Counted from the first letter of the stretch, positions 13,001 to 28,605 are shown. The stretch: DNA of 64,000 nucleotides from Aplysia californica (GCF_000002075.1 NW_004797287.1:419656-483655), one strand, 5' to 3'. Translations and numbers: made by a program. The notes: a model not told the origin generated them from the letters alone.

Positions 13001-16000
13001 TGGATGACTTCCAGGACAACACAGCAACTCTGAACACACTACGAAGTCTCAAGTTAGTTTGTTGATTGTATTTTTGTTGGTGAACCTGGCAACGTTATTC
13101 TTGCTGAGGGTTTGTTGGTGATGCCTTTTGCGAAAGACCGACTTTATGTATCATTGAATAGGTTTTAAACTCTACTGTTTGACTCAATGCTTATGTGTAA
13201 CATTTGTAAAAGCTGGTGACATGTGTATAAGCTGGTGAATTTTGTAGGCATATGTGTTTATTACCAACCTTTTGAATGTTCGAAATGTGGCAAATTTTTC
13301 TCTGCTAAAATTTGGTCTCATCAGCCATAGCAGAAGCCACGAGGCATCGTAACCTTTAATTCTTCTGATTCTTCTGTTTCGCTGGAGAAATGTTCTCCTC
13401 TGCAGTTTTATTGGTCATTGTTAGACATTGATGAATGAACTATTATTATTACTGTTATAGTTACTAACCTACTTTTCATGTGCACTGACTCAAGGACAAG
13501 ATTTTTTAAAGATCTGTAAAGTTATATTATTAACAATTTACTATGAAACATTGGCGTGCTGAAGGACTTTATACTGTAGCTAACTTGGTAAAGGATGTAA
13601 TGGCATTTTATTTTATTAATTTTAGTCTTGTCAGGTAAATTTGGAAGCCTATAACAGTATTTTGAAATACAGCGAAAAGTGTGTCGACATTAAGTCATAA
13701 AAGTAATGATAGTTGCAGATTTATAGCTCTTATCCATGCTCTTCAACATGCTATGTGCGCTGTACAACTATTATGCAATCGCTGTCTGAGGGATGGTTTG
13801 AGTATCAGTTAAGATAAAGTGATTTTGTCATTTCCCTGCCTTCATCTTATCAAAGATAATCAAGTTCTATTTGTATCATACTTTCCTGTGTTGTTCTTGA
13901 AATCGGGTCAATAATGATAATAATAGAGTGCATTTATATTGGCCATTTTTATCATGCTGAGATTCTCAATGTGCATCACAGTAAAAAGGTCACATGTACA
14001 GCAAATGCATGCACAATCGAGAAAGAATGAAAATAAAAAAGCTCTGTTAAAAAAATTTCACATCACTGGACATACTTGTACTTTAATAAAAATCTACTCT
14101 AACAGATAACAATAAACATATATGGGAAGTTTTGAAGTTCCATTTTGAGACTGCTCCAAATTATTGAAATGCAGACTTCTTGCTTGTTAAACAGTCATAG
14201 TGTTTATAGAGTGGCATTATAACCATATTCTGCCATGAGACAATCCATATGGTTTTTAAAGATTAAAAAATTAAAAACGTCTGCCTTAACCTTGTGTGTC
14301 TCTTTACAGTAACCATGATGAAGGAAAATACTGAAATGTTTTTGAAAAAAGTTCTCAGGTGTTCTTGACAAATACTTGAATAAGAATAAAATTTTCCACT
14401 TTTTCATCTCTCAAAAAATTAAGGAAAGTCAGATGTTTAACTACCAGTGGCCACAAATATGTGTGCTTTTCCTTTTGGACTATAATCATAGATAGCGAAA
14501 GATCTTGTCAGTTTGTTAATGTTTGATCGCCTAATGAGCTGCTTGCACTGCATGCTTCCCCAAAATTTTTTGAGTATTCTACGGTATGCTGGGGTAATAA
14601 TAGTATAGTGTAAAGAGCATAGAGCAAGCTTTCGAGTGGGGGTATGCACTGTGCAAATGCTGTTTATCATTATTATTATTGTTATAATTTTTTCTATTAT
14701 TGTTATTGATATTATTATTCCTTGACAAAAAATGGTATCTTTGATATGTTAAGCTCACTTTTTTACAACTAGAATCATCCCACTGTCGGCCGGCAACCTG
14801 GTGTCACTAGACGATGTCACTGTGTTCTTATTGACCGATGGTCAGGGCCAGACAGCATCAAGCCGAGACAGACGGTCAAAGCAGGCAAATGCTAGAGGTT
14901 TGTTTCGAAAATACTTTGAACGGTTAAGCCAAAGTATTTTCTTTTTTCTTTTTACTATAACTAATGAATGAGACTTGCCTTTTACTTACTTAGGGATGGA
15001 GAGATTTGTGAAAAGAAGTGGGTGTTTGAGTAGCTTTTTAAAGAATGTTACAAAGTTAGGATGGAGAGATTGTGAAAGGAAATGTGTGTATGAGTAGCTT
15101 TTAAAAGAACTTTACTAAGTTAGAAGCCCTGCCCCTTTCATGTCATAGTGTGAAAAACTTTGTAATGCTGTGGCAAGATGATGAAAATGTAGTAAAACTT
15201 TTAATGATAGTTTTGTTGTATGAGGCTGGTCAGGTTGATGACTGTTGTTTTAATCCATGTTTTTAAAAAATTCAGACATCGTTTACCATAATTGTCTTCT
15301 CTTTGGGTAATCTTTTGACTCTTAGATCCCTTGCTTGAGCTGAAGAAAGATTTGAACCTAGTCCACGGAGCGCTCACCTCTACTCCAGATGCTGAAGTGA
15401 ACTCTCAGGTTGTGAAACTTCTACTCAAGATGGATATCAAGCAGCTGACCCCTCAAGACCTGATCCATAGCCACATCATGCCTGTGCTCACCTCGGATGG
15501 CTGGAAGGTAGAGTGGGCAGGGGTCTTCATGCAATCAGGTTTCTTTTGAAGGGTGTGAAGGAAGGATGGAAATTAACAGGCAGCCTCTCTTTGATACTCT
15601 TTTTAAATTGAAAGTGTCTTTTTGAGGTGGAGAAAGTGTTTGGAATTTGAAGAAAAGAAAAAAAAATTGTGTTTGATAATGTTTTTATCTTTTCAATTTT
15701 TTTTTCTATCTACTCTTATGCCAGTGATTCAGCAGAAGATTGTCGCAATCTGGCCTACATATCCTTTCTTTAAAAGAATTTAGGATGTCTTGATTTGGTT
15801 TTGTGGCCCCAAAGGAATTACAAATGTAAGAGTATTCATGCTTTAGCAGAAACCTACAGGTTCCATTTTGTAATTTATTAAAATGTCTTTAGAGCAGGCG
15901 TTGCTGAACCTGCTGCAGTAACACTGATGCGACCTGCTAGAGGTCTCTGGATATGAAGTATAAATACGAAGGTGGAAAATACTTGAAATATTATTTATTT

Positions 16001-19000
16001 TTGTTTAATTGAGAAATATAAGGAAAAGGTAATTGTTACATTTGTAGAGTACAGTAGTACTGATCATATTGTGCTGTAAGCTGACATAAAAGAGGGGCGT
16101 GAACATTACTGCCTTTTAGTATTTTGTGAAGTTGGAGATGGAAATAATTATCACCTTTGACAAAATTTCCCACTCCCCCCCCCCCCCCCCCCCCCCCCCA
16201 ACCCTCAGGAGAAAAGCCGCGACGTCCTGATCAGCTACCTGGTGTACATCAAAGGTGAGCGTGAGCAGAATGCGTCTGTCATTGATATGGCTGAGCTGCG
16301 ACCTGTGGCGCGACTGGCCACCAACCATGGGATCAAGAACCCTGTGGAAGATGATGTCCACTTCTCTCAGCCGTTTGGCAATGTTACCAATCTCAAGCAC
16401 TTGTTTCCTGGTAAGTAAAATTGATGATATTAATAATAATAATTTCCTTCATATAGTGCTTGTTCTTGTTCTTCAGCATGCTCTATGTGCTTTACAAATG
16501 TTACAAGAAAGTCACTTCCAGTTACTTGCGCTCAGTTGTGTTCACTGTGGCGTAAATGTATAGTTCTGACGATTCTCTTATTGGATAATCCTATAGGCAT
16601 TGACTGGACCTTGGTGGACAGCGCCTATTTGCCGAGCACCCACACCCGAACAGACGTCATCAGCTGGCATGACTTCCTGTCTCAGCTGGGAGTGGTGGAC
16701 TTCCTGCGTGTGAAGAGGGTGGAGCTAAGTCTGGATAAAAGCAGCATTGTGAGTGTCTTTGTGAATTTTGCTTTTGAAAGGCATTTTGGGATTTAAGGTG
16801 GTATTTTTCTTTAAAATTACTAATAAGAGTGAAAGTAAAAGATGTCGTAGCCATGCTTGGGGTTGTGAAGTGAAAGTGGTCACATGAAATAAGATAGTGG
16901 CGATATTTTTATTGAAAGCAATGTCACTTTTGTTTTTCAAGAGGAAAAAAGAGTTTGGGTGGATTCTGGAATTTATTGAGCTCTAAATTGTATTGTGGAT
17001 GATTTTTCAAAGTAAACACACGCACAGCCCAGTAGAACTGCACATGGCTATTACGATGAGCTCAAAATAAATGGTTTTTAATCTGTGCTTTCCTTCTACT
17101 GTGACTACAATGATGGTGAATGATTCTCACTCCAATGAATGCCAATGGGGTTTAGGTTTTTCTCTTGAGACAATGGAATGTTGCTCTTGGGAAGTTTGGT
17201 TTTGTTTATCCATTTCATGAGGGCAACATCAATTTGACTTGTATTGTACACTTTCTCTCGGAAAAGTAAGTGAAAATGGCAACTGAATAAATATGTACAT
17301 ATATTGTAGTATCACCCTTTCGCTACTTCTCAACTTTGTTTCTCTGAAGGTTGATTCATATTTTCCCTGCGGTTCATCACAGAATAATATACCCCCTCCT
17401 TAAAAAAAACTGTGGTCAAGAGAATGCAGTTAATCTCCAACATCTACAGTACACCTCTTCCCTGGTATATATATATCGCTTTAGAGGCCAGAAAAGATGA
17501 AAGAAAACTATGTGAAGGATACAACAATTCCTGCCAACCTTGCCTATGGTTCCAATATGAAGTCAGATTATCCTTTGAGGGGGACCTTTGTCATGTTGTA
17601 GATTAACTCTTTAAACCCTGAGTTTTTTCCACCATTTCCCAGTTTTTTCTATAGTCACCTGAACCTGGTGCATTATGTCTCATTATAAGCCCAAAAGCTT
17701 GCCACAAACTTGTAAATGGCGGAAACAAAGGTCTAGTCTACTAAAAAATGAGCGTCGGATGGGGAACAGGGTTATTACTGTAGGACGCTCCCAGGGTCTG
17801 ATGGGGTTTAAAGAGTTAATGTACTTGGTAAAGCATTATTGTCTCTTTCAGTGCACAGCTTTGGGAGAGAGGGAGGGATCCTGCTGTCCATGTGCACAAC
17901 TGCGTATAATTTCTTTTGGTTGGTAAACTTGTCTTTAATTGTGACTGTCTGTTAGCTTTTTCTAGAAGAATGTCACATGTGTGAATAATAAAGTTTATTC
18001 TGTTGTATTTTATCACCAGGATGAAAGTGTCTGGGCTCCTTACAAAGACATCTGGCCAGACTCACCAGATGGATACACTATCGTAGATTTTCAGTGTGAA
18101 GAATTTCACCGACTGGCCACCGCCAACAATGTGCAAGGAGAGTTGTACAGTCAGATGGTGGCTCTTTTTGAGCAGTTGGACAAGGAGTGGAACAGTTTGT
18201 ACAGCCGCTTTGTCAGCACACAGCTCAAGTCTGCCTCTGGCCATGTGCTGAAAGAGACCATTGATGTGAGTAGAAAGCTTGGTTCTGTGTTGTAGTTGTT
18301 GAAGCTGTTAAAATATTGTCGATGTAGAGGAGGAAGGTATCACAATATTTGTTGACAAGATCTTTCGCTGTCAATAGCCGGATACCCACTCTGACCTGGG
18401 TGAAGTGAAGAAAATTCGTGTAAAGTGTCTTTCCCGAGAACACAACTTCGGGTCCCTGACGGGATTCATACCCACGACCTTGAGAATCCCAGAGCCTAAC
18501 CACTGGTAACTCTACTCTTTGGCTCTTGTATGACCCTATTGTGTTGCAAGTGCTGTGAAACTCTCTGAAACTTAATTAGATGTTTCTTAAAGTGAGACTT
18601 TTCTCTCTTTTTATGTCATCTCAATTCCCCAGACTTCATTCTCAATCCTCCTGCGGTCTCTAGCCTGGCTTCCAGCCTCTTGCACATCCATATCGGTGGA
18701 ACCTGCGAGTGGGAGGGTCATCCCCCCTGACCAGGAGGCCCTGCACCAGGCAGCAGAGTTGTACGTCTGCAGCAGAGAGATCACGAAACTGCTGGCTCAC
18801 ACTGTCAAGTACCTCAAAGTGCAGCCGCTGAGGAACAGTACTTTCTCCAGCTTTTTGAAGGTTTGGACCGGTGTTGCCTCTACATGTTTTTATCTTTGTC
18901 CAAGCGACATGTTTCAGTAGAGATAAATCAGTTTTAAAGTAGTGACTAGTTGGTTTTTGAGGACAGAAGACCAAACAAAAATGTGATTGAGAAATACTGC

Positions 19001-22000
19001 GTTTTTAATGTTTATGTCTGTAGAATTGTAATTGTTTGCCCTCAGAGATCGGTCCGCAGGTGTTTGGCGGATGTTCTGGTGTGGTTTGCCTTCCTATCAA
19101 ACATCTATTGTCCTTATCTCTCCTCCTAATTTTTTGTGTTTGTTACTCTCTTCTAACATCTGTAATCTTCGGCATTTATATATGACCTAATTGTGTTGCA
19201 AGTGCTGTAAAGCACTTACTAAAACTAAACTGAAAAAGTTGGTCTTTGTATTTAATTGTAGGTTTAAGTTGAAGATTTACTACGCTGATCATTATCTCTC
19301 TACTTTTATGAACACTTTGTGCATTAGTAGCACTTTTCAGACTCTCTGCATGTCCAATTCTTCAAAACAGATCTAATGGTATCTGTTGTGAAGCGGTTAA
19401 GTATGAGTTTGATTTCTGTGTTGAGATAATTTCTGCTGGGAGGTTGTATCACTCTCAGCCTAGGTTGGGGCGCACATGGAAGGTTGAAGCAGCTCGCCTC
19501 ATGAATAATTTAATTAGTGTTGATGGGGGCTTAAAATGTTTACAATTACAATTTTTACATAAATCAGACCTGGCATTTTGTAGTGCCTCGGTACTCAAAG
19601 AGAAAGGTTGAATAGAATGCTGTTAATTAAAACAATGATGGATTGCTGTGGAAAAGGTTACAAAGGGATGTAATTATGTGTCTAGTAGTCTGATACTTTT
19701 GTTTCAATTTTGTGCCAGGTGAAGTCGAATGTGTCTGTGACCTCGGTCAAGGACGCTCTTATCTCCTGGTCAGCTCGTGATGCGTCCAGCCCAGACACCG
19801 CGCGTGCGTTCTCTACAACGTACAGTCACATATCAGAGGTGAGCATATAAAGTACTTGGTTTGTTTTTTTCTCATTTAGGTTGTCCCTCTCCCATTTTTT
19901 TTATTTTTTAGAAATGATGTCTACTCCCCAATATTGTCAAACATTTAACAATTTCACATTGCCCCCCCCCCCCCCCCCCCCCCTCCTTCCCTCCCTCCAT
20001 CTTCTTCCCAGCTGTTTTTGTCAATGTAAGGGAAACACCAGATTACTTTTGGGCTAAGTTTAGTTTTTGAAACATAAACTGTTAATAAAATATACAACAT
20101 GCTCCTGATGTGCCTCTGGAAGCTTGTGTGGATACCAAAAACCTTGTTTGTTAATTAATATTGGTAATGAAAGGAATATTTTCACTCATTCACATTGGTG
20201 AATAGATAATGGGGGTATAGTGGTGTATGTTTGACTTCCTGATATATTGTTCTATTTGTTTCTTGTCCTCTAGTTGTACAGGTACCTCAACGACAACCTG
20301 AGCAGGAAAGATGGCCAAGACTTGTTCCACACACACCCGGTCATCTTTGTGCCAGATGGCCTGAACTTTGGCTCTGGAAGAGATCCAGTTGCCGGTCGCA
20401 TGCTGAGCAGGAAGGAATTGTGGTGGGCGGATCCAACGGAGCTGTTTGTCAAGTACCATGACTCTTTGCTTCGTTATAAGTCTCCCCTGGCCAAAACAAG
20501 AATTGTGAGTTTGTTTTCCTTTTTGTATGGTCAATGTCTTTTTTTGTGGTTGTTCTTTGCAAGATTAGAATTTGCCTGAATCCATATTTAAATTCCTTTA
20601 CTTGTACGTCTCTGCTTCTTTTTCCGGCATTTAAGGAATTTAAGAGCTATCTTTTGCAGAGCTTCTTTGTTGCTCTTGTATAGTGTTTGTTATATCTTGT
20701 TTCAGCTCTGAATCTTTGATAGTCATGATTGTTCTTTAAACGTTGCATTTAGTTATTTTTACTATTCTTCATTCAGCAACGATATCGTACTGATATGGTC
20801 ATTTTATTGGAAAATACAAATAAAAATTTAGAGCTTTCCTTTTGCGAATCTGTGTGATTGTTGGGTTTTTTTTGCGTTGTAGATTGGCCACCTGTACCAG
20901 GAACACTCGGAGATGTTCCATTTCTCTGTGAAGGTCCCAACTGCCCCAAGCACGGCCCACCTGGCACAGCTGGTAGACCACCTGGCCACAGTCTTCATAC
21001 TGAAGGAACCTGGCATTCTCGAAGATACGCTCTATCTCTTCTCTGAGATAGGCTCTCAGCTGATCAAGATCTCGCACACTACTGCTGGTAAGTCTACGTT
21101 TGTGTGTGTATGGGGAGGCAAGGAAAGCTTCCAGTTGCCTTGAATTCCATGAATTGGGTTGTGCTTGCAGATAATTAAGTGAAGGTACAAAAGATGGCTC
21201 TCTACTCAGCTAGATCTCACATATTACAGGGGGTAAGTCTAAGGTTAGTTTAGGTAGTTTTAGTATAGGTTTTATAGCCCTCGCAACTGCATGAGGTAAT
21301 ATGAGTGCCAAGGGGTGGATGTCAACAAAGAAGTCCTTACAGGGAATCAGACTTACTCTGCTCACCTCTCTAGCTTCAACAGCACAAAGTCTGCTTTGAC
21401 TAACAAGGCACGCCGGAAATAGCAGGTCACAAGAGTGTAACAAACCTACAAAAGAAGTAGAGGAAAAATGACGATAGTCAGGATTAGGAAAGAAAAAAAC
21501 AGCAGTTCCCTTTTAAAGTTCAGGCACAGTTATGAGCGTGACATTTACAATTACAATTCTACTGTGCATAAGAACATGGTTTATATCCCCCCTTTGGAAT
21601 GGCCTAAAGACACTTTAGTCAGTAGCTTCGTCCCGGGAGGGGCTGGTGTTAGTCTAAGGGTAGCATATTGTTTTCTATATTAAAAAAACCAAACCAACAC
21701 GCTTTTCAGATGGGGGGAGGGGAAGAGAGCCCCCAATTTGTTTGAATTCAGTGATTTGAGGTTTGCTTGCTGATGATCACTGACAGGGAAAAAATGCTTT
21801 TAGATTTTCAAGACAAGTTATGTGGTGTTTGTGTAGATTGGAAGATGTCTACTTGGATGCAATTTTTTTCCTATGGTTTTGGGGGACAAGATTGACACTT
21901 TAGCTTACTGCTTATTTTGAAACCTTTCTTTTCTATGACATTATGCTCTGTTTTTTTGACACAAGAATAGGCTCTGTAATAATGTGAATGAAAGTACTGA

Positions 22001-25000
22001 AGCATATTTTAAATACTCTTTCTATAAGCTTCAAAATGGGAGGTTAATGTTGAATCTTGTGAAAAAAGTCCCATTTCACTTATATTTCAAGTATAAAAAT
22101 TAATGGAAAAAATTATCCAAGATGTCCAAAAAATGTGCTTAGAAATTTAGTGATTACCCGTAGTTTTAAAAACAAGCAGTCTTCATAAAGGCTTTGAAAT
22201 CACATTTGTCCTGTTAAAGGCATCTTTATAAGAACTGAAGTTCAGGAAGGTGGCTTTAACATGTGAATAAAACGACTTGTTGCAGTATAGATTAGTTACC
22301 AGTTATTTGTCCCTAGGCTCAGTATCCATGCAATAGTCATTTGAATATCAAGGCCCCAAGATCTGGAATGCTTTGCCAAGTACTCTAACAGAGATCAAAT
22401 CTTTTGGTTCATTCAAATGTCAGCAGCTGAAGTCATTTCGGTTTTCAAATTGATAAGATGAATATTTGGAGAGATTTACTTTTGGTCAGAACACAACGGT
22501 TTATGTTACTGTATTACATTGTATTGTATTGTAAAGCGCTCAGAGCCTGTGTACTTTAAGCGGGGTTGAGCGCTATATAAATGTCCTTTTTTATTATTAT
22601 TATTAACTAAATTTGTCAGTTGATAAACCCCACCCCCCACCCATTCTCAAACAAAATAAGTTATAGCAACAAAAAAACAACAAAGACAAAGAGGATAACA
22701 AAGAATAAAAAACACCCCACAGCCTAACATATGCTGATACATGCTGCGAGACCTGATCTCTCTGCCCATGGGTGGTTGGCGAGTGCTCTGGTGTGGTTTG
22801 CTTCTTCTTTCCTATCGAACGTCTATCGTCGTTTTCTCCCCTCCTTTTTTTATTGTGTTTGTTGCTCTCTTGTAACACCTAAAATCTTCAGCACTTATAT
22901 GACCTTATTGTGTTGCAAGTGCCGTAAAACACTTACTAAAAACTAAAAACCTCTCTGCCTTTACCTTTTGGTCACCACCAGGTGTTGCCACGGAGGAGGC
23001 CCAGTTGGCTCAGACCAATCTGCCTCTGGTCAAGGAGCTGTTCGCCAACTCGGCGCTGTTCCCCACGAAGCTGGATCAATGGGTGGCTCTCTCGGCTGCC
23101 CCGATGCTGTCTGACTCTTCCGAGCTGGAGGAAATGTTTTTGATGAAACCAGGCGTCCACTTTCTGCGGCTGGAAGCAGACACGCCTGGCGGCCAGCGGG
23201 AGAATCCGCTCAAAGGGAAATTGTCACGTAAGCTCTCCTTTTTTTGTTTTTCTTTCTGGTAAGCTGTATTTAATTTCTTTACCATTTTTGTGTCTTTCTG
23301 TCTGTCTGTCAGTTTGCCTGTCTGTCTGTCTGCCTCTGTCTGTCTGTCTGCTTTTCTGCTTGTCTGTCTGTCTGGCTTTATCCTTACATAAAACGGCTGT
23401 TTTTGTATCAATGTGCTAGTCCTCACTCAAACTTTACACTTACAGTAATGAAGGCTCAAAAGTGAAAAACCCTCAAATACTGCACCAGTTTAGAATGCTG
23501 AAGCCATGGGATACTAAAAAATAATTTTAAAAACTTCACAGCCCAAGAAACACGCTTTAAAAATCCCCAGAGTTTCTTCATCCCTTCAGCTATTGCATAG
23601 AGTGACTTTCTTTGGTATTTACTTCAATGCTTCCCGGGAAGCTGAGAATGTTCCGGAGTGTTCTATGGTCTGCTTGGGTAATAATATAGTGTAAAAATAT
23701 AGTGTAAAGCGCATAGAGCCTGCTGTTGAGCGGGGATATGCGCTATACAAATGCTATCTATTATTATTATTAATGCAGTGGCTCCGATCCTTGTTTAAAT
23801 ATGGCTAGTGTGCCTGGTCGAGTCCGTGATTGAAGTTGCCATTGGTAATGAGCGCATACGACAGCCTGGGGACAAAAGTCGCAGATGGTACTAAAAACAT
23901 TAAACTGGAGCATTAGCCCAGCCTCTCCTTTGGTCCTTATTCAGTGTGGTTGTGGAATTTCAGAGAAGCATCAGATCAATGCAGAATCGGTGAAGTACCT
24001 GGTCAGCCTCTTTGAAGAGATTCGTCCCCTGAGTGAGTGTGTGACCACCACAGAGATTACCACAGGATTTGAGCCCTGCACCGATGGTCAGACGTATTTG
24101 CACCGTGTGGTCGGACTGGTCCAAAGGTTTCTTTACTTCAGCTACTCCGATGTGTACCGACAAGTGAAGGAGAAGAAGGCCGAGGGCCTCAAAGATTTGC
24201 TGTTTACACAGGTGAATGGGGGGGTAAATGTAATAGTGGGTGTTTGGCGGGTGCTCTGGTGTGGTTTGCTCCTTCTTTCCTATAAAGCTTCTGTCGTCCT
24301 TATCTCTTCTCTTTCTTTTATTTTGGTGTTTGTTACTCTCATGTAACACCTTTAATCTTCGGCACTTATATTACCTTATTGTGTTTCAAGTGCCGTAAAG
24401 CTCTTACTGAAAAAAATATGGGAAGAAATTTAATGACTTTAGTAAGTGCTGTCGAACCTGCTCTTATAACCACATGTCTAAGATGGTCACATGTACAAAC
24501 AACCTGTGTCTTTTTCATATTATAATGACACTGTCCAAGAAGACCACCTGTCTGTGATGACTATTTTTCTCCTCAACAATGGGTGGTTATCTTGAACAGT
24601 TTGGACTGCCTGTTGATAGTTTCTTATATATTAGTAAACATTTCCTGGAATTTTGTGAATTCTGTTGAGATTTCATTTTCTATCTTTGCTGTGGGATACC
24701 AGTTCTTTCAAATCTACTGAATTTTGGAAAGATTAAATGTTTTGTATTATATTTAGATATAACTTCACTTGTTTTCTTGTTCTGCATTGGCCACAACCAG
24801 TGACTGACCTAATTTATAAATGAAAATATAAGTCTAATTGATCACTCTCTTTAAACTGGTGTTAAACATTCCAGATATTCTTTTTCTAAAACGAAAGTGA
24901 AAAATGTTTATTATGTTTGTTTGAATTGACATGCTTAATGTTAGTTTCTTGTCGTTTTTACTGTACAGTTATTGTTTTTTGTTTGTTTTATTTTGGTTTA

Positions 25001-28000
25001 AATTTCAACACTTGCTTTGGAGGTTTTCATAGATTTATGTCCCTAAGATTTCAGAAAACTTCCATGCTGCCTGAGAAAAGCTGACCTTTAATTCATGTCT
25101 CAAAACTTCACAGGTCTGGAAGCTGGAGGTGAGGTATGAGCTCACAGACCGCCCAGATGTGTATGAGATTCGTTCAGAGAAGTGTATCGTGAAGGACAAA
25201 CATTTCTACTTTCACAAAGATGCTGTTGAGAGTCAATCTGAGATCAATCGAGAGGTTGCAAAGTTTTTCTCCGAGGGCAATGAAGATTGCATCAGAGAAC
25301 TGAGGTATGACATTCTCATTCTGATATCTTTTTTACTTTGTGAGTTTTAATTTAATTTTTTTTTCTTCTTGAGCCATTCGGAAAGGTGTGTTGTATTTGA
25401 GAGCAAATACTGACATTTCTGGTGCAGCTGTTGGGCACTTCGTCGTGGCACGCAGAAGATGAGTTCAATTCCTGTGTGGGGAAGATTTGTATTACCTCAG
25501 TCTTTCTGGCGGGAATTGTTTTCCTCTTAGCTAGGTTGACATTGACGGGCTGGGTCGAAGTTTGCCTCCTTAAATTATCTTAATTGTGTCGATGGGGCAT
25601 AAAAGTAACTACCGGTAAGTACATTTTTTTTCAACAGTGAATTAATCGTGGGAAAGTGAATTAGTAGTGGTCACGTAATGTCATGCGTAAAATTGGATCT
25701 CCCTTTAAATGTTTGTTAAGTGCTTTTAAAAATTAAAGACATGTGTCTCCCACAGATGGAAGGCTCATAATATATGACTTTCCATAAGTCTGTTGGGTGG
25801 ACAATTCATTTCAATTTATCCCTCCTGACCCTTAGTGACATACAGCATTGTAGCCTGCTAGGAGCATATCTCTATCTGTCATATATTTTTTGCATTGATT
25901 GTAACTCATTCTTGTCCATTTCCAGGAGCTTCCTTTCTCAAGTGGTTCCAATCATAGAGGGCATTTCAGACGAAAGCATTGAAAGTTTGATGTCTCGACA
26001 AAAGGCTCATATTGGCACTCTCCCGTCCTCGGAGGAAGTGTGGGAGGTACCACTTCCTGTCATCAAAAAGCCAGAACCCGAGCCACAGCTTGAAGTGGAG
26101 GAGACGATGGTCTATGGAAAAGGTGGGGGGTCTTACTGTCTTTTGTGGAATTAATGTTGAATTCTCTCCCACTGCATTTATAAGAGGCACCTTTGTTGAC
26201 TGCATTTTAGACTGGTTGAAATACACATTTATTTAAATCATTTAAATCTTATTTTACCAGACACACATGTAGTTGTCTGATTTTTTTTCCAACAAGTGAG
26301 ATCAGCAGACAAGGTGATTGTATATCTTTTTTGTTTGCGTTCTTTTGCCAGATTATGGATGCATATGTATTGGAAAAGATTGTTGTGCATTGCATGGATC
26401 GGTATACATAAAACATAGCATTGTATAAGCTGTCAAGTTTCTCATTATATTGTGAAGTGGCTAGAGCGACTATGGAATGGGCACTTTACTGAGGCTGGGA
26501 AAGTGTCACGGTATAGATGGGGCTAAAAAAGGTTGAGGACCTATTTCTAGGTGTTGACTGGTCTTGTAAGTTTCAGTTTTTTATCCTTTTTGTCTTGTTA
26601 CTCTTCTCTTTTTAGAAATGATTTTATTACAAAGCGAGCCAAAAGTTTCCATTCCTAGGAGAAATGAGCACATTTCTAGATTTGTAACTGGATTCCTTCA
26701 TAAAATGTGTCACCTTGGAGTTTTCAGTTTCATGTGGATATAGACAATTTCAAGGTGAATATTCATATATTTATTCATGAAATATCCTTTTAGTTATTTT
26801 AATGTATTTTCAGAGCAAGTACAATGTGGATTGTTTTAATGCCAGATCTAATTCTGTATTGAAAAGTTGCTGGCCCACAAATATTTTACACATTGTACAG
26901 ATGTCAACCACTCTTTGAAAGAAAAGTTGAATATACCTCTACTGCTCATGTGTGACAAGCTGATATGCTTTTAGCGGCAAGATATAGGAAAGTATTCCTG
27001 TAAATTTGTAGTATGGATTGTTGGAGGACATCACTGGTTGGTCAAACTTCTTTTATTTCCCTCTGTTGCTTTTGTCTGTCCTTTTTACATTCCACTAAGT
27101 GACCATCATTGTGTAGATATGATTCTCATCACTCAAAACTCAATACCTGAAACTTTAATACATGGAAACTTTTGGCTGGCCCAAGTTATGTTTTTAGAGC
27201 TTTGCCCACATCGACACCTTTTTATCTAGAACATATCGTTTCTAATCGGCTAGCGGTGTACGAGCCCTCTGACGAGCAGTCAGCATCGACGGGTAACGAC
27301 GGAAATGCAGGTTTGAAGTCCTGGCCGCCCAGGAGTGGGGAAGCGATGGCAGAACGACCAAACACGGGCAAGACAGGTACGTTCTATGTATAACCATCAT
27401 CATCATCTTATAACCTGTTAGTATGTTCTCTGTATAAAGATCATCATCATCATGATTAAAACCTGCAGGTGTGTTCTGTGTTTAATGGTCATTATCCTCA
27501 TGAAACCTGTAGTTTTGTTGACGGTCTGTCTTACAGTGAGGCCATACAAAGGCATAAGAACCAAATCTATCATATGTGTCACGACATGGTGGAATCATGT
27601 GCTTGTCAATTTTTGGGCATATTGAGGTATTGTTTTCATCTTAATGCTTGTTAATATGCCTTGTTTTCGATATATAAATTACCCATTTATCTTCAGCAGA
27701 AGAAGAGATATTTTTGATTGATGGAAGTAGGGATCACCTGGTATCAAAGGTAAAATTAGCGAGAAAATGGTCGCCAAAGTTTAGCGACTTCCAAAGCTGG
27801 AGAGTGCATGGAAACTGTAAATTTACAGTTTTAGTGCCTTTAATCAATGTTGTTTGGTAAAATCCACATAGGAATTTGTTGTTAAATGGATATAAAAGGT
27901 GTTGAGCCAAAAAACAAAAATTCGATGAAAATTACCGAGCAGGAAGAAAAATGCTTATTTCTTCAATTTTGTTATTTTGATGAGCACCTGGTTTCACCAC

Positions 28001-28574
28001 GATGCCTGACATATTGTACCTGACATCAACAAATTTGTACTGATGAGGCCTTTGAATTATCTTTTTTGATGTGCTTGCCAAGCATATGACTTTCCACCGA
28101 TCTCATTCCACAGTTTTTGATTGTCAGGCTAGTCCACTCTGTGGTGTTAGCCTCCTCTCTTTTCTCTTACATTCCTCTCCTTCTACCTCCTTATTCCATT
28201 GGCATGCAGTAGCTCATATACTGCGTGGGTAGGCCCTGATCTGATAGGCAGGGTCAAAGAAAGTGGTCTCTTAAATGATCAGCATTGTATTTGTGGGAAC
28301 GTAAAGCACTTACATTATTTTTCCAAATCTCCCTCTCGGGATCATAAACTATATTCCATCTATAGATTTCTTGGGTCTTTCTCTGCTTGTGTTGGTGCTA
28401 TCACTCAAATGGCCATTAAATCACTAATAATTGCTTGATTTTAACAAAATAAAATACAAAATGTTAAATTTTAATGTTTGCATTTCTGTAAATATCTGCA
28501 CTTTAATTATATATATCCATGGAATTCAAAGAAAAGATGGAGTTGAGGTTGGGTGTCTTTTTTTTATCTAAAAG

Positions 28575-28605
<31 letters not shown>

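Noticed and set aside
27698-27752. Exon-like stretch between CAG and GTAAAA in the intron after exon 24
   Set aside because: The same sequence is part of MITE family M, which recurs at 44783 and 47312.
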